Source: RGIG8748 sp045544515
GTDB taxonomy: Bacteria; Bacillota; Clostridia; UMGS1810
NCBI GenBank assembly: GCA_045544515.1
Contig: JAZPZD010000021.1
Span: forward strand, 214,588-278,587
Reading direction: 5' to 3'
Length of the DNA: 64,000 bases
The position numbers and the translations under genes are program-made. How positions within the stretch are numbered: the stretch's first letter is position 1; the number at the start of each line of letters is the position of its first letter. Positions 43,444 through 51,972 of the stretch are shown here, in pieces. The notes beneath the pieces were generated by a model that did not search any database, was not told where the DNA came from, and worked only from the letters and a program-made list of their open reading frames with translations.

Positions 43444-44769
43444 ATGAAGAAACCAACCTTTGCAATAGTCGGCAGACCAAATGTAGGCAAGTCGACACTT
43501 TTTAACAAATTAATAGGAGAGAGAATATCCATCGTCGAGGATACCCCCGGTGTTACCCGCGACAGAATATATGCCGAGGGCGAGTGGGTAGGCAAGAAGT
43601 TTATCCTTATAGACACAGGCGGAATAGAACTCAAAACCGACGATGTCATCCCCGGTCAGATGCGTCTGCAGGCAGAGATGGCAATAGAGATGTCCGATGT
43701 CATAATATTTATGGTGGATGTAAAGTCGGGTCTTACCTCTGCGGACAAGGATGTTGCCGCTATGCTGTTAAAAAGCGGCAAACCAATCGTTCTTGTATGT
43801 AACAAGGTCGACAATGTGGGCGATGTTCCTATGGAGTTTTACGAATTCTACAATCTGGGTATGGACGACCCCATTGCGATTTCTTCCATACACGGTCTTG
43901 GAACAGGCGATCTTCTTGACAAATTGTACAGTTATATAGATTTTGACGCAGAAGATGATGAGGACGAAGAAGCGATAAAGGTTGCCGTAATCGGCAAGCC
44001 CAATGTCGGTAAATCTTCTCTTATCAACAAAATTCTTGGCGAAAACCGAGTAATAGTAAGCGACATCGCAGGCACTACCCGAGATGCTATAGACACACCC
44101 TACGAGCACGAAGGACAAAAATATGTCTTTATAGATACCGCCGGTATGCGTAAAAAGGGCAAAATAGACGAAAATGTAGAGCGTTACAGCGTAATTCGTT
44201 CTCTTGCCGCGGTAGACAGATGCGATGTTGTGCTAATACTTATAGATGCCCAGGAGGGTGTAACCGAGCAGGATACCAAGATAGCAGGTTATGCTCATGA
44301 AAAGGGCAAGGCAAGCATAATATGTGTTAATAAATGGGATTTGGTGGACAAAGAAACAAACACAATGGAGCGTTATCGCAAGGATGTAGAACGCGACCTG
44401 GCATATATGACATATGCCCCTGTTGCCTTTTTCTCTGCCAAAACAGGTGCAAGACTAAATAAGATTTTTGAGCTTATTAAGTATGTCAATATTCAGCACG
44501 CTATGCGTGTTTCCACCGGTGTATTAAACGATGTGTTAAACGAGGCTATTACCAAGGTTCAGCCACCCTCCGACAAGGGCAAAAGGCTCAAAATCTACTA
44601 TATCACACAGGCTACTACAAAGCCGCCCACATTCATACTCTTTGTTAACGACAGAGAGCTTGCACATTTTTCGTATATAAGATATTTAGAAAACCAGATA
44701 AGGACATCTTTTGGTCTTGAGGGTACGCCCGTAAGGTTTATAATAAGAGAACGCGGAAAGGATGAATGA
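43444..44769 (+). CDS. der: ribosome biogenesis GTPase Der (EngA)
   Basis: Double-GTPase needed for 50S assembly. ATG 43444 gives MKKPTFAIVGRPNVGKSTLF (first G1), followed by DTPGVTRDR, DTGGIE and NKVD; the second G domain has VAVIGKPNVGKSSLINK near residue 180, DTAGMRKKGKI and NKWDL. A C-terminal KH-like domain completes the 441 residues. It overlaps no neighbour and precedes plsY by one base. Confidence 0.98.
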   Translation: MKKPTFAIVGRPNVGKSTLFNKLIGERISIVEDTPGVTRDRIYAEGEWVGKKFILIDTGGIELKTDDVIPGQMRLQAEMAIEMSDVIIFMVDVKSGLTSADKDVAAMLLKSGKPIVLVCNKVDNVGDVPMEFYEFYNLGMDDPIAISSIHGLGTGDLLDKLYSYIDFDAEDDEDEEAIKVAVIGKPNVGKSSLINKILGENRVIVSDIAGTTRDAIDTPYEHEGQKYVFIDTAGMRKKGKIDENVERYSVIRSLAAVDRCDVVLILIDAQEGVTEQDTKIAGYAHEKGKASIICVNKWDLVDKETNTMERYRKDVERDLAYMTYAPVAFFSAKTGARLNKIFELIKYVNIQHAMRVSTGVLNDVLNEAITKVQPPSDKGKRLKIYYITQATTKPPTFILFVNDRELAHFSYIRYLENQIRTSFGLEGTPVRFIIRERGKDE

Positions 44770-44770
44770 T

Positions 44771-45385
44771 ATGGAACTATTTTCGTATATCATAACAGGT
44801 GTAATTGCATATCTCTTGGGCAGTATTAACACCGCAATAATAATTTCTGCCTTAAGCGGCAAAGATATAAGAAAAGAGGGCAGCGGCAATGCCGGTGCTA
44901 CCAATACCTTAAGAGTAATGGGCAAAAAGGCTGCAGCTCTTGTGGCACTTTTTGATGCTCTAAAGGGTGTTTTTGCTGTTATAATTGCAAGGGTTGTATC
45001 GTCTATTGCAGGTATAGATGCCAATATCCCTGTTTGTATCAGTGCACTACTTGTAGTGCTTGGCCACATTTACCCTGTGTATTTCGGTTTTAAAGGCGGC
45101 AAGGGCATTATGACATCTATTGCTGTTGTCTTTATGCTCGATTGGAGAATGGGTCTAATACTTTTTGTTATCTGCATAGCAATAATGCTTATAACCAAAT
45201 ATGTATCGCTCGGCTCGTGCATAGGTGCGGTGATGTTTCCAGTTCTTGCGGCGATTTTTCATACTGAAAATACAGTGCTGATAATCGTATCTGTAATTAT
45301 CGCACTTCTTGCAGTTGTTAAGCACAGAACCAATATTGCAAGGTTAATAAAGGGTACAGAATCCAAACTCAATTTCAAAAAATAG
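44771..45385 (+). CDS. plsY: glycerol-3-phosphate acyltransferase PlsY
   Basis: Membrane enzyme that moves the acyl group from acyl phosphate to glycerol-3-phosphate, the first step of phospholipid synthesis. The 204 residues form about five helices with the three conserved loops: LLGSINTAIIIS, EGSGNAGATNTLRVMGKKA and GHIYPVYFGFKGGKGIMTS. ATG 44771 lies one base after the der stop; an ATG at 44762 is too close to the ribosome binding site. Confidence 0.95.
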   Translation: MELFSYIITGVIAYLLGSINTAIIISALSGKDIRKEGSGNAGATNTLRVMGKKAAALVALFDALKGVFAVIIARVVSSIAGIDANIPVCISALLVVLGHIYPVYFGFKGGKGIMTSIAVVFMLDWRMGLILFVICIAIMLITKYVSLGSCIGAVMFPVLAAIFHTENTVLIIVSVIIALLAVVKHRTNIARLIKGTESKLNFKK

Positions 45386-45387
45386 AA

Positions 45388-45433
45388 AATAATATATATT
45401 TTAATCGCGTTTTGGAAAAAAATATATATTATT
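45388..45433. repeat. 13-bp perfect inverted repeat upstream of pgi
   Basis: AATAATATATATT at 45388-45400 and AATATATATTATT at 45421-45433, with a 20-base spacer. AT-only arms weaken the case for an RNA structure; it may be an operator or chance. A TATAAT at 45472-45477 is a likely -10 of pgi without a clear -35. Confidence 0.45.
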
Positions 45434-45499
45434 GTATTGAAAATATAAGAAAATTATTGTAAAATTAAGTATATAATTTATTTTTCAGGAGGCAAAACT

Positions 45500-46831
45500 A
45501 TGATCAGTTTTGATTATTCAAAAGCGGCTTCTTTCATATCTGATGAAGAAATCAAGAATATGAAATCTATCACAGAAACCGCTGTTAAAACTCTCACAGA
45601 GGGAACCGGTGCAGGAAATGACTTTTTGGGTTGGATAAATCTCCCCGAAAACTATGATAAAGAAGAATTTGCAAGAATTAAAAAGTGTGCAGATAAGATA
45701 TGCTCGGATTCCGAAGTTTTGGTAGTTGTAGGTATCGGCGGTTCGTATCTTGGGGCAAGAGCTGCGATAGAAATGCTTACAGACAGCTTCTATAACTTGA
45801 GAGAAGACAAAAAGACCCCAAAAATTTTGTTTGCGGGCAACACAATAAGCTCCACCTACCTTTCTGACCTTATTTCATATGTAAAGGACAAGGATTTCTC
45901 TGTTAATATCATATCCAAATCGGGTACAACAACAGAGCCAGCTATAGCTTTCCGTATGCTTCGCTCACTTCTTATAGAAAAATACGGCGAAGCGGAAGCA
46001 AAGAAGAGAATATATGCCACAACGGATAAACAGAGAGGAGCACTCAAAGAGTTTTCCGACAAAGAGGGCTACGAGACATTTGTAATTCCCGATGATGTAG
46101 GCGGAAGATTTTCTGTTCTTACAGCAGTGGGACTGCTGCCCATAGCTGCAGCCGGAATAGATATAGACGCTATTATGCAGGGTGCATATGACGCTATGAA
46201 GCAATATAGTAAGCCATATGACGAAAACGACTGCTACAAATATGCTGCCGTAAGAAATATCTTAAACCGCAAGGGCAAAAGTGTAGAAATTATGGTTAAC
46301 TACGAGCCTGCACTCATCTATTTTTCAGAATGGTGGAAACAGCTCTATGGTGAGAGCGAGGGCAAGGACCAGAGGGGAATTTTCCCGGCGTCTTGCAGTT
46401 TTTCAACAGATCTGCATTCTATGGGACAGTACATTCAGGACGGAACAAGACTTATGTTTGAAACTGTTTTAAGTGTAGGAGCACCCAAGAGCGATATAGA
46501 AATTCCCTATGATGAGGCAAATGTTGACAAGCTCAACTTCCTTGCAGGAAAATCCCTTGACTATGTTAATACCAAGGCGTTCCAGGGCACACTTTTGGCT
46601 CACACAGACGGAAATGTACCCAACCTTATCATAAATATCCCCAAGCTCGATGCCTACAACTTTGGTGCACTTGTGTACTTCTTCGAAAAGGCTTGCGGTG
46701 TAAGCGGATATATTTTAGGTGTTAATCCCTTTAACCAGCCGGGTGTTGAAGCATACAAAAAGAATATGTTTGCACTTCTCGGTAAACCCGGATACGAGGC
46801 AGAAAAGGAAGAATTAGAAAAAAGGCTATAA
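45500..46831 (+). CDS. pgi: glucose-6-phosphate isomerase
   Basis: Glycolytic interconversion of glucose 6-phosphate and fructose 6-phosphate. The 443 residues are the short bacterial form. Marks are VVVGIGGSYLGARAAIEML, ISKSGTTTEPAIAFR, DDVGGRFSVLTAVGLLP (family signature 1) and GRNPFNQPGVE-like VNPFNQPGVEAYKKN. AGGAGG precedes the ATG. It is transcribed alone and ends in a strong terminator. Confidence 0.97.
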   Translation: MISFDYSKAASFISDEEIKNMKSITETAVKTLTEGTGAGNDFLGWINLPENYDKEEFARIKKCADKICSDSEVLVVVGIGGSYLGARAAIEMLTDSFYNLREDKKTPKILFAGNTISSTYLSDLISYVKDKDFSVNIISKSGTTTEPAIAFRMLRSLLIEKYGEAEAKKRIYATTDKQRGALKEFSDKEGYETFVIPDDVGGRFSVLTAVGLLPIAAAGIDIDAIMQGAYDAMKQYSKPYDENDCYKYAAVRNILNRKGKSVEIMVNYEPALIYFSEWWKQLYGESEGKDQRGIFPASCSFSTDLHSMGQYIQDGTRLMFETVLSVGAPKSDIEIPYDEANVDKLNFLAGKSLDYVNTKAFQGTLLAHTDGNVPNLIINIPKLDAYNFGALVYFFEKACGVSGYILGVNPFNQPGVEAYKKNMFALLGKPGYEAEKEELEKRL

Positions 46832-46840
46832 TATAAGACA

Positions 46841-46865
46841 GGGCTGTAATTTTACAGCCCTTTTT
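46841..46865 (+). terminator. rho-independent terminator of pgi
   Basis: GGGCTGTA, loop ATTT, TACAGCCC, then TTTTT, nine bases after the stop. Confidence 0.95.
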
Positions 46866-46878
46866 AGTAGGTGAATTT

Positions 46879-47556
46879 ATGCTTTTAACCCCAAGACTTA
46901 AAAAGATTGCAGATTTAATACCCAAGGGCAGTACGCTTGCAGATATCGGCACAGACCACGCATATCTTCCTGCATATTGTGTATTAAACTCTATATCTCC
47001 CAGTGCAATAGCTATGGATATAAATAGGGGTCCTTTAAACAGTGCCGCACAGACAGTAAGTAATTACTCTTTAACAGACAAAATAGACTTAAGGCTGTCC
47101 GATGGTATAGCAAAGCTCAACAAGGGAGAAACAGATGTAATCGTAATTGCAGGTATGGGAGGACTTCTTATCAAAAATATTTTGTCAAAGGATAGTTCTC
47201 TTATAAAGGAAGGGACAACCCTTATACTCCAGCCAATGCTTGCACAAAAGGAACTAAGGGAGTATCTTTATACCTCGGAAAATGCCGTAACGAATGAATA
47301 CCTTGCACGCGAAGGCGACAAGATATATAATATCATCGTGGCAAAAGCCGGATATAATTCGGACTATAATAAGGAGGATATAGTAATCGGCAGAAACATA
47401 AAATCAAATTCTCCCGAACTATATAAATTGTACATAGAACGAAACATACGCATTTTGAACAAAATTATAGACGGTCAATGCAAAGCATCCAACAGGGATA
47501 CAGATGCACTAAACACCGCAAAGGCAGAACTAGAAATGCTTAAAAAGGAGATTTAG
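46879..47556 (+). CDS. trmK: tRNA (adenine(22)-N1)-methyltransferase TrmK
   Basis: Methylates A22 of tRNA using S-adenosylmethionine. The 225 residues contain LTPRLKKIADLIPKGSTLADIG, TDHAYLPAYCV (SAM site), VIAGMGGLLIKNIL and LILQPMLAQKELREYL, all characteristic. A C-terminal coiled-coil region ends the protein. It is followed after three bases by its usual neighbour, the Nif3-like gene. Confidence 0.94.
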   Translation: MLLTPRLKKIADLIPKGSTLADIGTDHAYLPAYCVLNSISPSAIAMDINRGPLNSAAQTVSNYSLTDKIDLRLSDGIAKLNKGETDVIVIAGMGGLLIKNILSKDSSLIKEGTTLILQPMLAQKELREYLYTSENAVTNEYLAREGDKIYNIIVAKAGYNSDYNKEDIVIGRNIKSNSPELYKLYIERNIRILNKIIDGQCKASNRDTDALNTAKAELEMLKKEI

Positions 47557-47559
47557 CAT

Positions 47560-48357
47560 ATGACGATAAAAGATATAGCAGAGCTTTTTGAACAGAAATT
47601 CCCGCTATCGTATGCTTTTGACGGGGATAATGTGGGTCTTATAGTAGGAGATAAAACTGCAGAGGTTAGCAAGGTGCTTCTTACCTGCGATGTAGACGAG
47701 CAAGTTGTGGCAGAAGCAATAGAGAAGAATGCAAACCTTATCTTTAGCCATCATCCGCTTATGTTTAATCCCATATCTGCACTTACTGAGGATAATGCCG
47801 AGATGCGTGCAATCAGGCTTATGATTGCAAATGGTATTTCTTTATACAGTGCACATACCAATCTGGATACCGCACAAGGCGGTCTCAATGACTATATGGC
47901 GTATCTTCTCGGTATGAAAAAAACCGAGGTGATAGATGTCATCTGCGAGGACAAAAGAGGAGTTTCCGGATACGGCAGAATGTGCACTCTCGATAATCCT
48001 GTTACAATGAAAGAACTTATGGACAAGGTTATTAAGGTGTTTGATGCAGACGGACTTAAGTATACAGGAAATCTCACCGACAAGGTGAAAAAATTAGCTA
48101 TAAACACCGGCGGAGGTGCAGGGATAATAGATAAGTGCATAGAAATGGGCTGTGACACATTAATCACAGGCGATGTCAAATACAACGGATATTTAGATGC
48201 ACTATCCTGCGGACTTAAGATAGTGGATATAATGCATTTTGACAGCGAAAAGATTTGCAAGGAGCTTTTTGAAAATTGGTTTTCGGATAATATTGTGTCT
48301 GTAGAAACCGCAAAATCGACTGCAAATGTAAACTTAATCAAAAGCTATCATATTTGA
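47560..48357 (+). CDS. Nif3-like dinuclear metal center protein
   Basis: A 265-residue member of the NIF3/DUF34 (YqfO) family. Metal-binding histidines are in IFSHHPLMF and the later SAHTNLDTA and MHFDSEKI. The family often carries an inserted PII-like domain; here it is absent, giving the short form. GTP cyclohydrolase 1 type 2 is an older name without firm support. Its stop codon overlaps the -35 element of rnpB. Confidence 0.93.
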   Translation: MTIKDIAELFEQKFPLSYAFDGDNVGLIVGDKTAEVSKVLLTCDVDEQVVAEAIEKNANLIFSHHPLMFNPISALTEDNAEMRAIRLMIANGISLYSAHTNLDTAQGGLNDYMAYLLGMKKTEVIDVICEDKRGVSGYGRMCTLDNPVTMKELMDKVIKVFDADGLKYTGNLTDKVKKLAINTGGGAGIIDKCIEMGCDTLITGDVKYNGYLDALSCGLKIVDIMHFDSEKICKELFENWFSDNIVSVETAKSTANVNLIKSYHI

Positions 48358-48382
48358 CACAAAAAGTAAAATCTGTTATCAT
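48354..48382 (+). promoter_or_regulatory. promoter of rnpB
   Basis: TTGACA, 17-base spacer, TATCAT. The -35 overlaps the stop codon of the Nif3-like gene, and the start of transcription would be near 48389, matching the RNA 5' end. Confidence 0.88.
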
Positions 48383-48387
48383 ATATA

Positions 48388-48730
48388 TGTGAGCAGAGCA
48401 GACAGTTGCGGGCAGAAGCCGAAAGGCTCTGCACGAGGAAAGTCCGAGCATCACAGAGCAGGGTGCCGGGTAACTCCCGGTGGAGGCGACTCTAAGGAAA
48501 GTGCAACAGAAAGATATACCGCTGTTTTATACAGTAAGGGTGAAAAGGTGAGGTAAGAGCTCACCGGTGCAGGGGAGATCCTGCAGCCGTGTAAACCCCA
48601 TCCGATGCAACACCGTAATGGAAGGTTAAGCTTGCTCGGCGTCTTCTTAAGGTGGCTGGAGGTGTATAGAAATATACATCGTAGATAGATAACTGTCCAA
48701 TACAGAACTCGGCTTATAGCTTTGCTCACA
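48388..48730 (+). ncRNA. rnpB: RNase P RNA (type A)
   Basis: Catalytic RNA that trims tRNA 5' ends. Universally conserved segments are GAGGAAAGTCCGAGC (P4/CR-I), ACAGAAAGATATACCGC, the loop GTAAGGGTGAAA, and AGATAGATAACTG with ACAGAACTCGGCTTATAG near the 3' end. TGTGAGCA at the 5' end pairs with TGCTCACA at the 3' end (P1), which sets the limits at about 343 bases. It has its own promoter and terminator. Confidence 0.97.
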
Positions 48731-48744
48731 TTATGATATATATT

Positions 48745-48773
48745 AAATCTCTGCTTTTGCAGGGATTTTTTTC
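48745..48773 (+). terminator. terminator of rnpB
   Basis: AAATCTCTGC, loop TTTT, GCAGGGATTT, followed by a long T-run. Confidence 0.92.
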
Positions 48774-48791
48774 TTTTTTTGCAAAAAGTAC

Positions 48792-48820
48792 TTTACAACT
48801 TTAGCATAATAAAGTATAAT
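48792..48820 (+). promoter_or_regulatory. sigma-A promoter of the amino acid ABC transporter
   Basis: TTTACA, 17-base spacer, TATAAT, about 35 bases before the binding protein start. Confidence 0.8.
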
Positions 48821-48854
48821 GTATGTATCAAAAGAATTCTTGGAGGAATTTATT

Positions 48855-49685
48855 ATGAAAAAATTACTTACACTTTTACTCGTTTTTACAATGCTTTTTG
48901 TGTTTGCTGCATGCGGTAACGATGTGCAAACACCTGAAAACGATGTTGCAGAACAAACAAGCTATGACGGTCTTGATATCGCATTAGAGCTTACAAGCGA
49001 AGAATACGGTATCGGTTTTAGAAAAGGCTCCGACCTTACAGACAAGGTTAACGCTCTTATCGACGAACTCAAAGCAGACGGTACTCTCGATGCTTTAGCA
49101 GAAAAGTATCAGCTTACATTGTCCGAAGCAGAAACACCCGATGCTGTTGAAGCAACTGTAAAAGACATCGACTATATCACCGAAAACGGCAAGATGATAA
49201 TCGGTATCACCGACTATGCTCCCATGAACTACAAAGACGACAAAGGCAACTGGACAGGTTTTGATACAGAATTTGCAGAAGCTGTATGCGAAAAGCTCGG
49301 CGTAAAGGCAGAATTTGTAGAAATCGAATGGGATAACAAGTTTATCGCATTAGAGTCCAAGGCTATTGACTGTATCTGGAACGGAATGACAATTTCCGAA
49401 GAAGTATTAAAGAACACAAGCTGCTCCAAAGCATATGTTAAAAATGCACAGGTTGTTGTAATGGCAGAAGACAAGATTGCAGACTACAAAGATGCTGAAG
49501 CTATGAAGGAACTTTCCTTTGCTGTAGAATCCGGCTCTGCAGGTGCAACCGCAGCAAAAGACAGCGGATTTGAAGATGTTCTTGAAGCAGGCACACAGAC
49601 AGATGCTCTTCTCGAAGTACAGAGCGGTGCGTGCGACGCTTGCATTATCGACCTCACAATGGCAAATGCAATGCTCAAGAAATAA
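48855..49685 (+). CDS. polar amino acid ABC transporter binding lipoprotein, circularly permuted
   Basis: Lipoprotein of about 276 residues; ATG 48855 gives MKKLLTLLLVFTMLFVFAAC with the lipobox cysteine at residue 20. The domain order is unusual. The segment LTSEEYGIGFRKGSDL and LKADGTLDALAEKYQL, normally at the very C terminus of this family, comes first (residues about 50-90). It is followed after a 15-residue linker by the normal N-terminal start (YITENGKMIIGITDYAPMNY, NWTGFDTEFAEAVCEKLGVK) and the hinge segments, and the protein ends at CIIDLTMANAMLKK, where relatives continue into LTSEEYGIGF. All parts are present once, so the fold should be complete. It is the binding component for the permease and ATPase genes downstream. 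Confidence 0.85.
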   Translation: MKKLLTLLLVFTMLFVFAACGNDVQTPENDVAEQTSYDGLDIALELTSEEYGIGFRKGSDLTDKVNALIDELKADGTLDALAEKYQLTLSEAETPDAVEATVKDIDYITENGKMIIGITDYAPMNYKDDKGNWTGFDTEFAEAVCEKLGVKAEFVEIEWDNKFIALESKAIDCIWNGMTISEEVLKNTSCSKAYVKNAQVVVMAEDKIADYKDAEAMKELSFAVESGSAGATAAKDSGFEDVLEAGTQTDALLEVQSGACDACIIDLTMANAMLKK

Positions 49686-49711
49686 TCACTACAAGATATA
49701 TTAATTTTACA

Positions 49712-49737
49712 GGGGACTGCAGATATTCTGCAGCCCC
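49712..49737 (+). terminator. hairpin between binding protein and permease genes
   Basis: GGGG, bulged A, CTGCAG, loop ATATT, CTGCAG, CCCC. No T-run. Probably stabilises the upstream mRNA part and gives more binding protein than membrane components, as known for other ABC operons. Confidence 0.6.
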
Positions 49738-49761
49738 CGATTAATGTTATGAGGTAATACA

Positions 49762-50484
49762 ATGTTTTCTCTCGACCCCAAATTTATAGAAGTTTCGCTT
49801 AAACTTCTGGAAGGCTTTTATGTAACATTCAAGATTTTCGGGCTTACACTGCTTTTTGCTCTGCCGTTAGGTCTTATAATAAGCTTCGGTTCAATGAGCC
49901 GCTTTGCACCGCTTAAATGGCTTGTAAAGGGTTTCGTATGGATTATAAGAGGAACCCCTCTTATGCTTCAGCTTATAATATTCTTCTACGGTCCCGGACT
50001 TGTAGGTACTTGGGCACTAAGAATGATTTCAAACGGTGCATCGGGATTTTTGATTGAGCACCTTGCTACATGGCATGTGTTTGACAGATTTTTCGCAGTG
50101 CTTCTGGCGTTTGTAATCAACTATGCCTGCTATTTTTCCGAGATTTACAGAGGCGGTATAGAGTCCATAAGCAGAGGTCAGTACGAGGCAGGACAAGTTC
50201 TCGGTATGACAAAAAGCCAGATTTTCTTCAAGGTTATACTTCTGCAGGTAGTCAAAAGAATAGTTCCGCCTATGAGCAACGAAATCATAACTTTGGTCAA
50301 GGATACTTCGCTTGCAAGAATAATTATGGTATACGAAATCATATGGAACGCCCAGAAATTCATCAAGTCCGACGGTCTCTTGTGGCCTCTTTTCTATACG
50401 GCGGTATACTATCTTGTGTTCTGCGGAGTTCTTACACTGCTCTTTGGTTACATAGAAAAGAAAATGAGTTATTTCAGGAGTTAA
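49762..50484 (+). CDS. amino acid ABC transporter permease (HisM/GlnP family)
   Basis: A 240-residue membrane subunit with about five helices. The family start region (GFYVTFKIFGLTLLFALPLG) and GTPLMLQLIIFFYG are typical, as is the ATPase-contact EAA loop YEAGQVLGMTKSQIFFKVILLQ. Two copies likely form the channel. An insert of about 20 residues (WALRMISNGASGFLIEHLATW) separates helices, unlike shorter relatives. AGGT upstream of the ATG serves as ribosome site. It is followed by the ATPase gene after four bases. Confidence 0.93.
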   Translation: MFSLDPKFIEVSLKLLEGFYVTFKIFGLTLLFALPLGLIISFGSMSRFAPLKWLVKGFVWIIRGTPLMLQLIIFFYGPGLVGTWALRMISNGASGFLIEHLATWHVFDRFFAVLLAFVINYACYFSEIYRGGIESISRGQYEAGQVLGMTKSQIFFKVILLQVVKRIVPPMSNEIITLVKDTSLARIIMVYEIIWNAQKFIKSDGLLWPLFYTAVYYLVFCGVLTLLFGYIEKKMSYFRS

Positions 50485-50488
50485 TACT

Positions 50489-51247
50489 ATGCCAATATTA
50501 GAAGTTAATAATTTAAAAAAGAGCTTTGGCAAAACCGAAGTGTTAAAGGGAATAGATTTTTCGCTTGAAAAAGGCGAGGTGCTGTCCATAATAGGCTCAT
50601 CCGGAAGCGGCAAAACCACGCTTCTTCGTTGCCTCAATTTCCTTGAATTTGCCGAAGAAGGCACCATAAAGGTAAACGACAAGGTCATCTACGACGGCAA
50701 AGACAACCAGAAACTGTCCGATGCCCATATACGCGAGATGAGGCTTCATTTCGGATTGGTTTTCCAGTCGTTCAATCTTTTTCCGCAGTACAATGTTTTA
50801 AAGAACATTACCCTGGCACCCACACTTTTAAAGTTTGATACACCGGAAAATATTGAAAAAAATGCCAGAGCACTAATCGAGCGTGTAGGCCTTTCGGACA
50901 AGATAGAAAACTACCCATGTCAGCTTTCGGGCGGTCAGCAGCAGAGAGTGGCTATTGCCCGTGCCCTTGCCTTAAATCCGCACATACTTTGCTTTGACGA
51001 ACCCACAAGTGCACTTGATCCCGAACTCACAGGCGAAGTACTAAAGGTTATAAAAGGCCTTAAGGATAGCGAAAGCACCATGATTATAGTAACACACGAG
51101 ATGGAGTTTGCCAAAAATGTATCCGACAAGGTGATATTTATGGCAGATGGTGTAATCTGTGAGATGGGAACACCCGAAGAGGTATTTGACAATCCCAAAT
51201 CCGAGAGAACAAAGCTGTTCTTAAACAAATCGCTTGAGAATATATAA
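50489..51247 (+). CDS. amino acid ABC transporter ATP-binding protein (GlnQ type)
   Basis: A 252-residue ATPase. Walker A GSSGSGKTTLLRCLNFLE (about residue 37), the Q loop (FGLVFQSFNLFPQYN), signature LSGGQQQRVAIARALA, Walker B HILCFDEPTSALDPEL and the switch VTHEMEFAKNV are all intact. It energises the permease encoded just upstream; specificity for polar amino acids comes from the family. Confidence 0.96.
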   Translation: MPILEVNNLKKSFGKTEVLKGIDFSLEKGEVLSIIGSSGSGKTTLLRCLNFLEFAEEGTIKVNDKVIYDGKDNQKLSDAHIREMRLHFGLVFQSFNLFPQYNVLKNITLAPTLLKFDTPENIEKNARALIERVGLSDKIENYPCQLSGGQQQRVAIARALALNPHILCFDEPTSALDPELTGEVLKVIKGLKDSESTMIIVTHEMEFAKNVSDKVIFMADGVICEMGTPEEVFDNPKSERTKLFLNKSLENI

Positions 51248-51261
51248 TATTATACTATAAT
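51234..51261 (+). promoter_or_regulatory. possible promoter of the flavin reductase gene
   Basis: TTGAGA, 16-base spacer, TATAAT overlapping the end of the ATPase gene. A stable hairpin starts two bases later, so the transcript would begin with it. Confidence 0.45.
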
Positions 51262-51262
51262 G

Positions 51263-51291
51263 CAACCGTTGCGTACTAACCGCAGCGGTTG
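51263..51291. terminator. hairpin after the ABC transporter operon
   Basis: CAACCGTTGCG / CGCAGCGGTTG, 11 pairs with one G-T, loop TACTAAC. No T-run follows; it may end the ABC operon weakly or form the 5' end of the next transcript. Confidence 0.5.
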
Positions 51292-51314
51292 ACAAATATA
51301 TGGGAGGAAATAAT

Positions 51315-51932
51315 ATGAAAGTAATGCTTGTAAACGGAAGTCCGCATCCTCAAGGCTGCACATATACAGCCCTTATGGAAGTTGCCAAAACACTAAACGA
51401 AGAGGGTGTAGAAACCGAAATCTTTAATATTGGAACAGATGTACCGTCTTGCAAAGGCTGCGGTGCATGTGCCAAACTCGGAAGATGCGTTGTTGCAGAC
51501 TGCGTTAATGATTTTGTACAAAAGGCGAGAGAGGCAGACGGATTTATCTTTGGCTCTCCTGTGCATTTTGCAGCACCGACAGGTGCCATAGCGTCTTTTA
51601 TGTCCAGAACATTTTATTCGGGTAAGAGTGCGTTTTTATTTAAGCCCGCTGCAGCTGTACTTTCTGCCAGAAGAGGCGGAACAACAGCTGCATTTGACCA
51701 GTTAAATAAATTCTTTACAATATCGCAGATGCCTGTTATCTCGTCTAAATACTGGAATATGGTGCACGGCTCAAAGCCCGAAGATGTCCTTAAGGACGAA
51801 GAGGGTATGAGTGTAATGCGTGCATTAGGCAGAAATATGGCTTGGTTTTTAAAACTCAAAGAAGCCGGAGAAAAAGCAGGTATTGAGCTTCCAAAACAGG
51901 AAGAACAGATAAGAACAAATTTTATAAGATAG
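51315..51932 (+). CDS. NADPH-dependent FMN reductase / flavodoxin-like protein
   Basis: A 205-residue flavodoxin-fold oxidoreductase. ATG 51315 gives MKVMLVNGSPHPQGCTYTAL (FMN phosphate loop) with GGGAGG upstream. A cysteine-rich segment CKGCGACAKLGRCVVADC (about residues 43-60) is shared with iron-sulfur flavoproteins, though the exact C-x2-C-x2-C-x(4-7)-C spacing must be checked. FGSPVHFAAPTGAIASF contacts the flavin. It may use NAD(P)H to reduce quinones, azo dyes or metals; the substrate is unknown. Confidence 0.88.
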   Translation: MKVMLVNGSPHPQGCTYTALMEVAKTLNEEGVETEIFNIGTDVPSCKGCGACAKLGRCVVADCVNDFVQKAREADGFIFGSPVHFAAPTGAIASFMSRTFYSGKSAFLFKPAAAVLSARRGGTTAAFDQLNKFFTISQMPVISSKYWNMVHGSKPEDVLKDEEGMSVMRALGRNMAWFLKLKEAGEKAGIELPKQEEQIRTNFIR

Positions 51933-51972
51933 ATATAAAACTATCGCTTTCTTCAAAACGGAGGAAAATCAA

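Noticed and set aside
48819..49685. Tandem duplicate of binding protein genes explaining the odd domain order
   Set aside because: No second copy or partial repeat lies nearby; each block occurs once in one frame.
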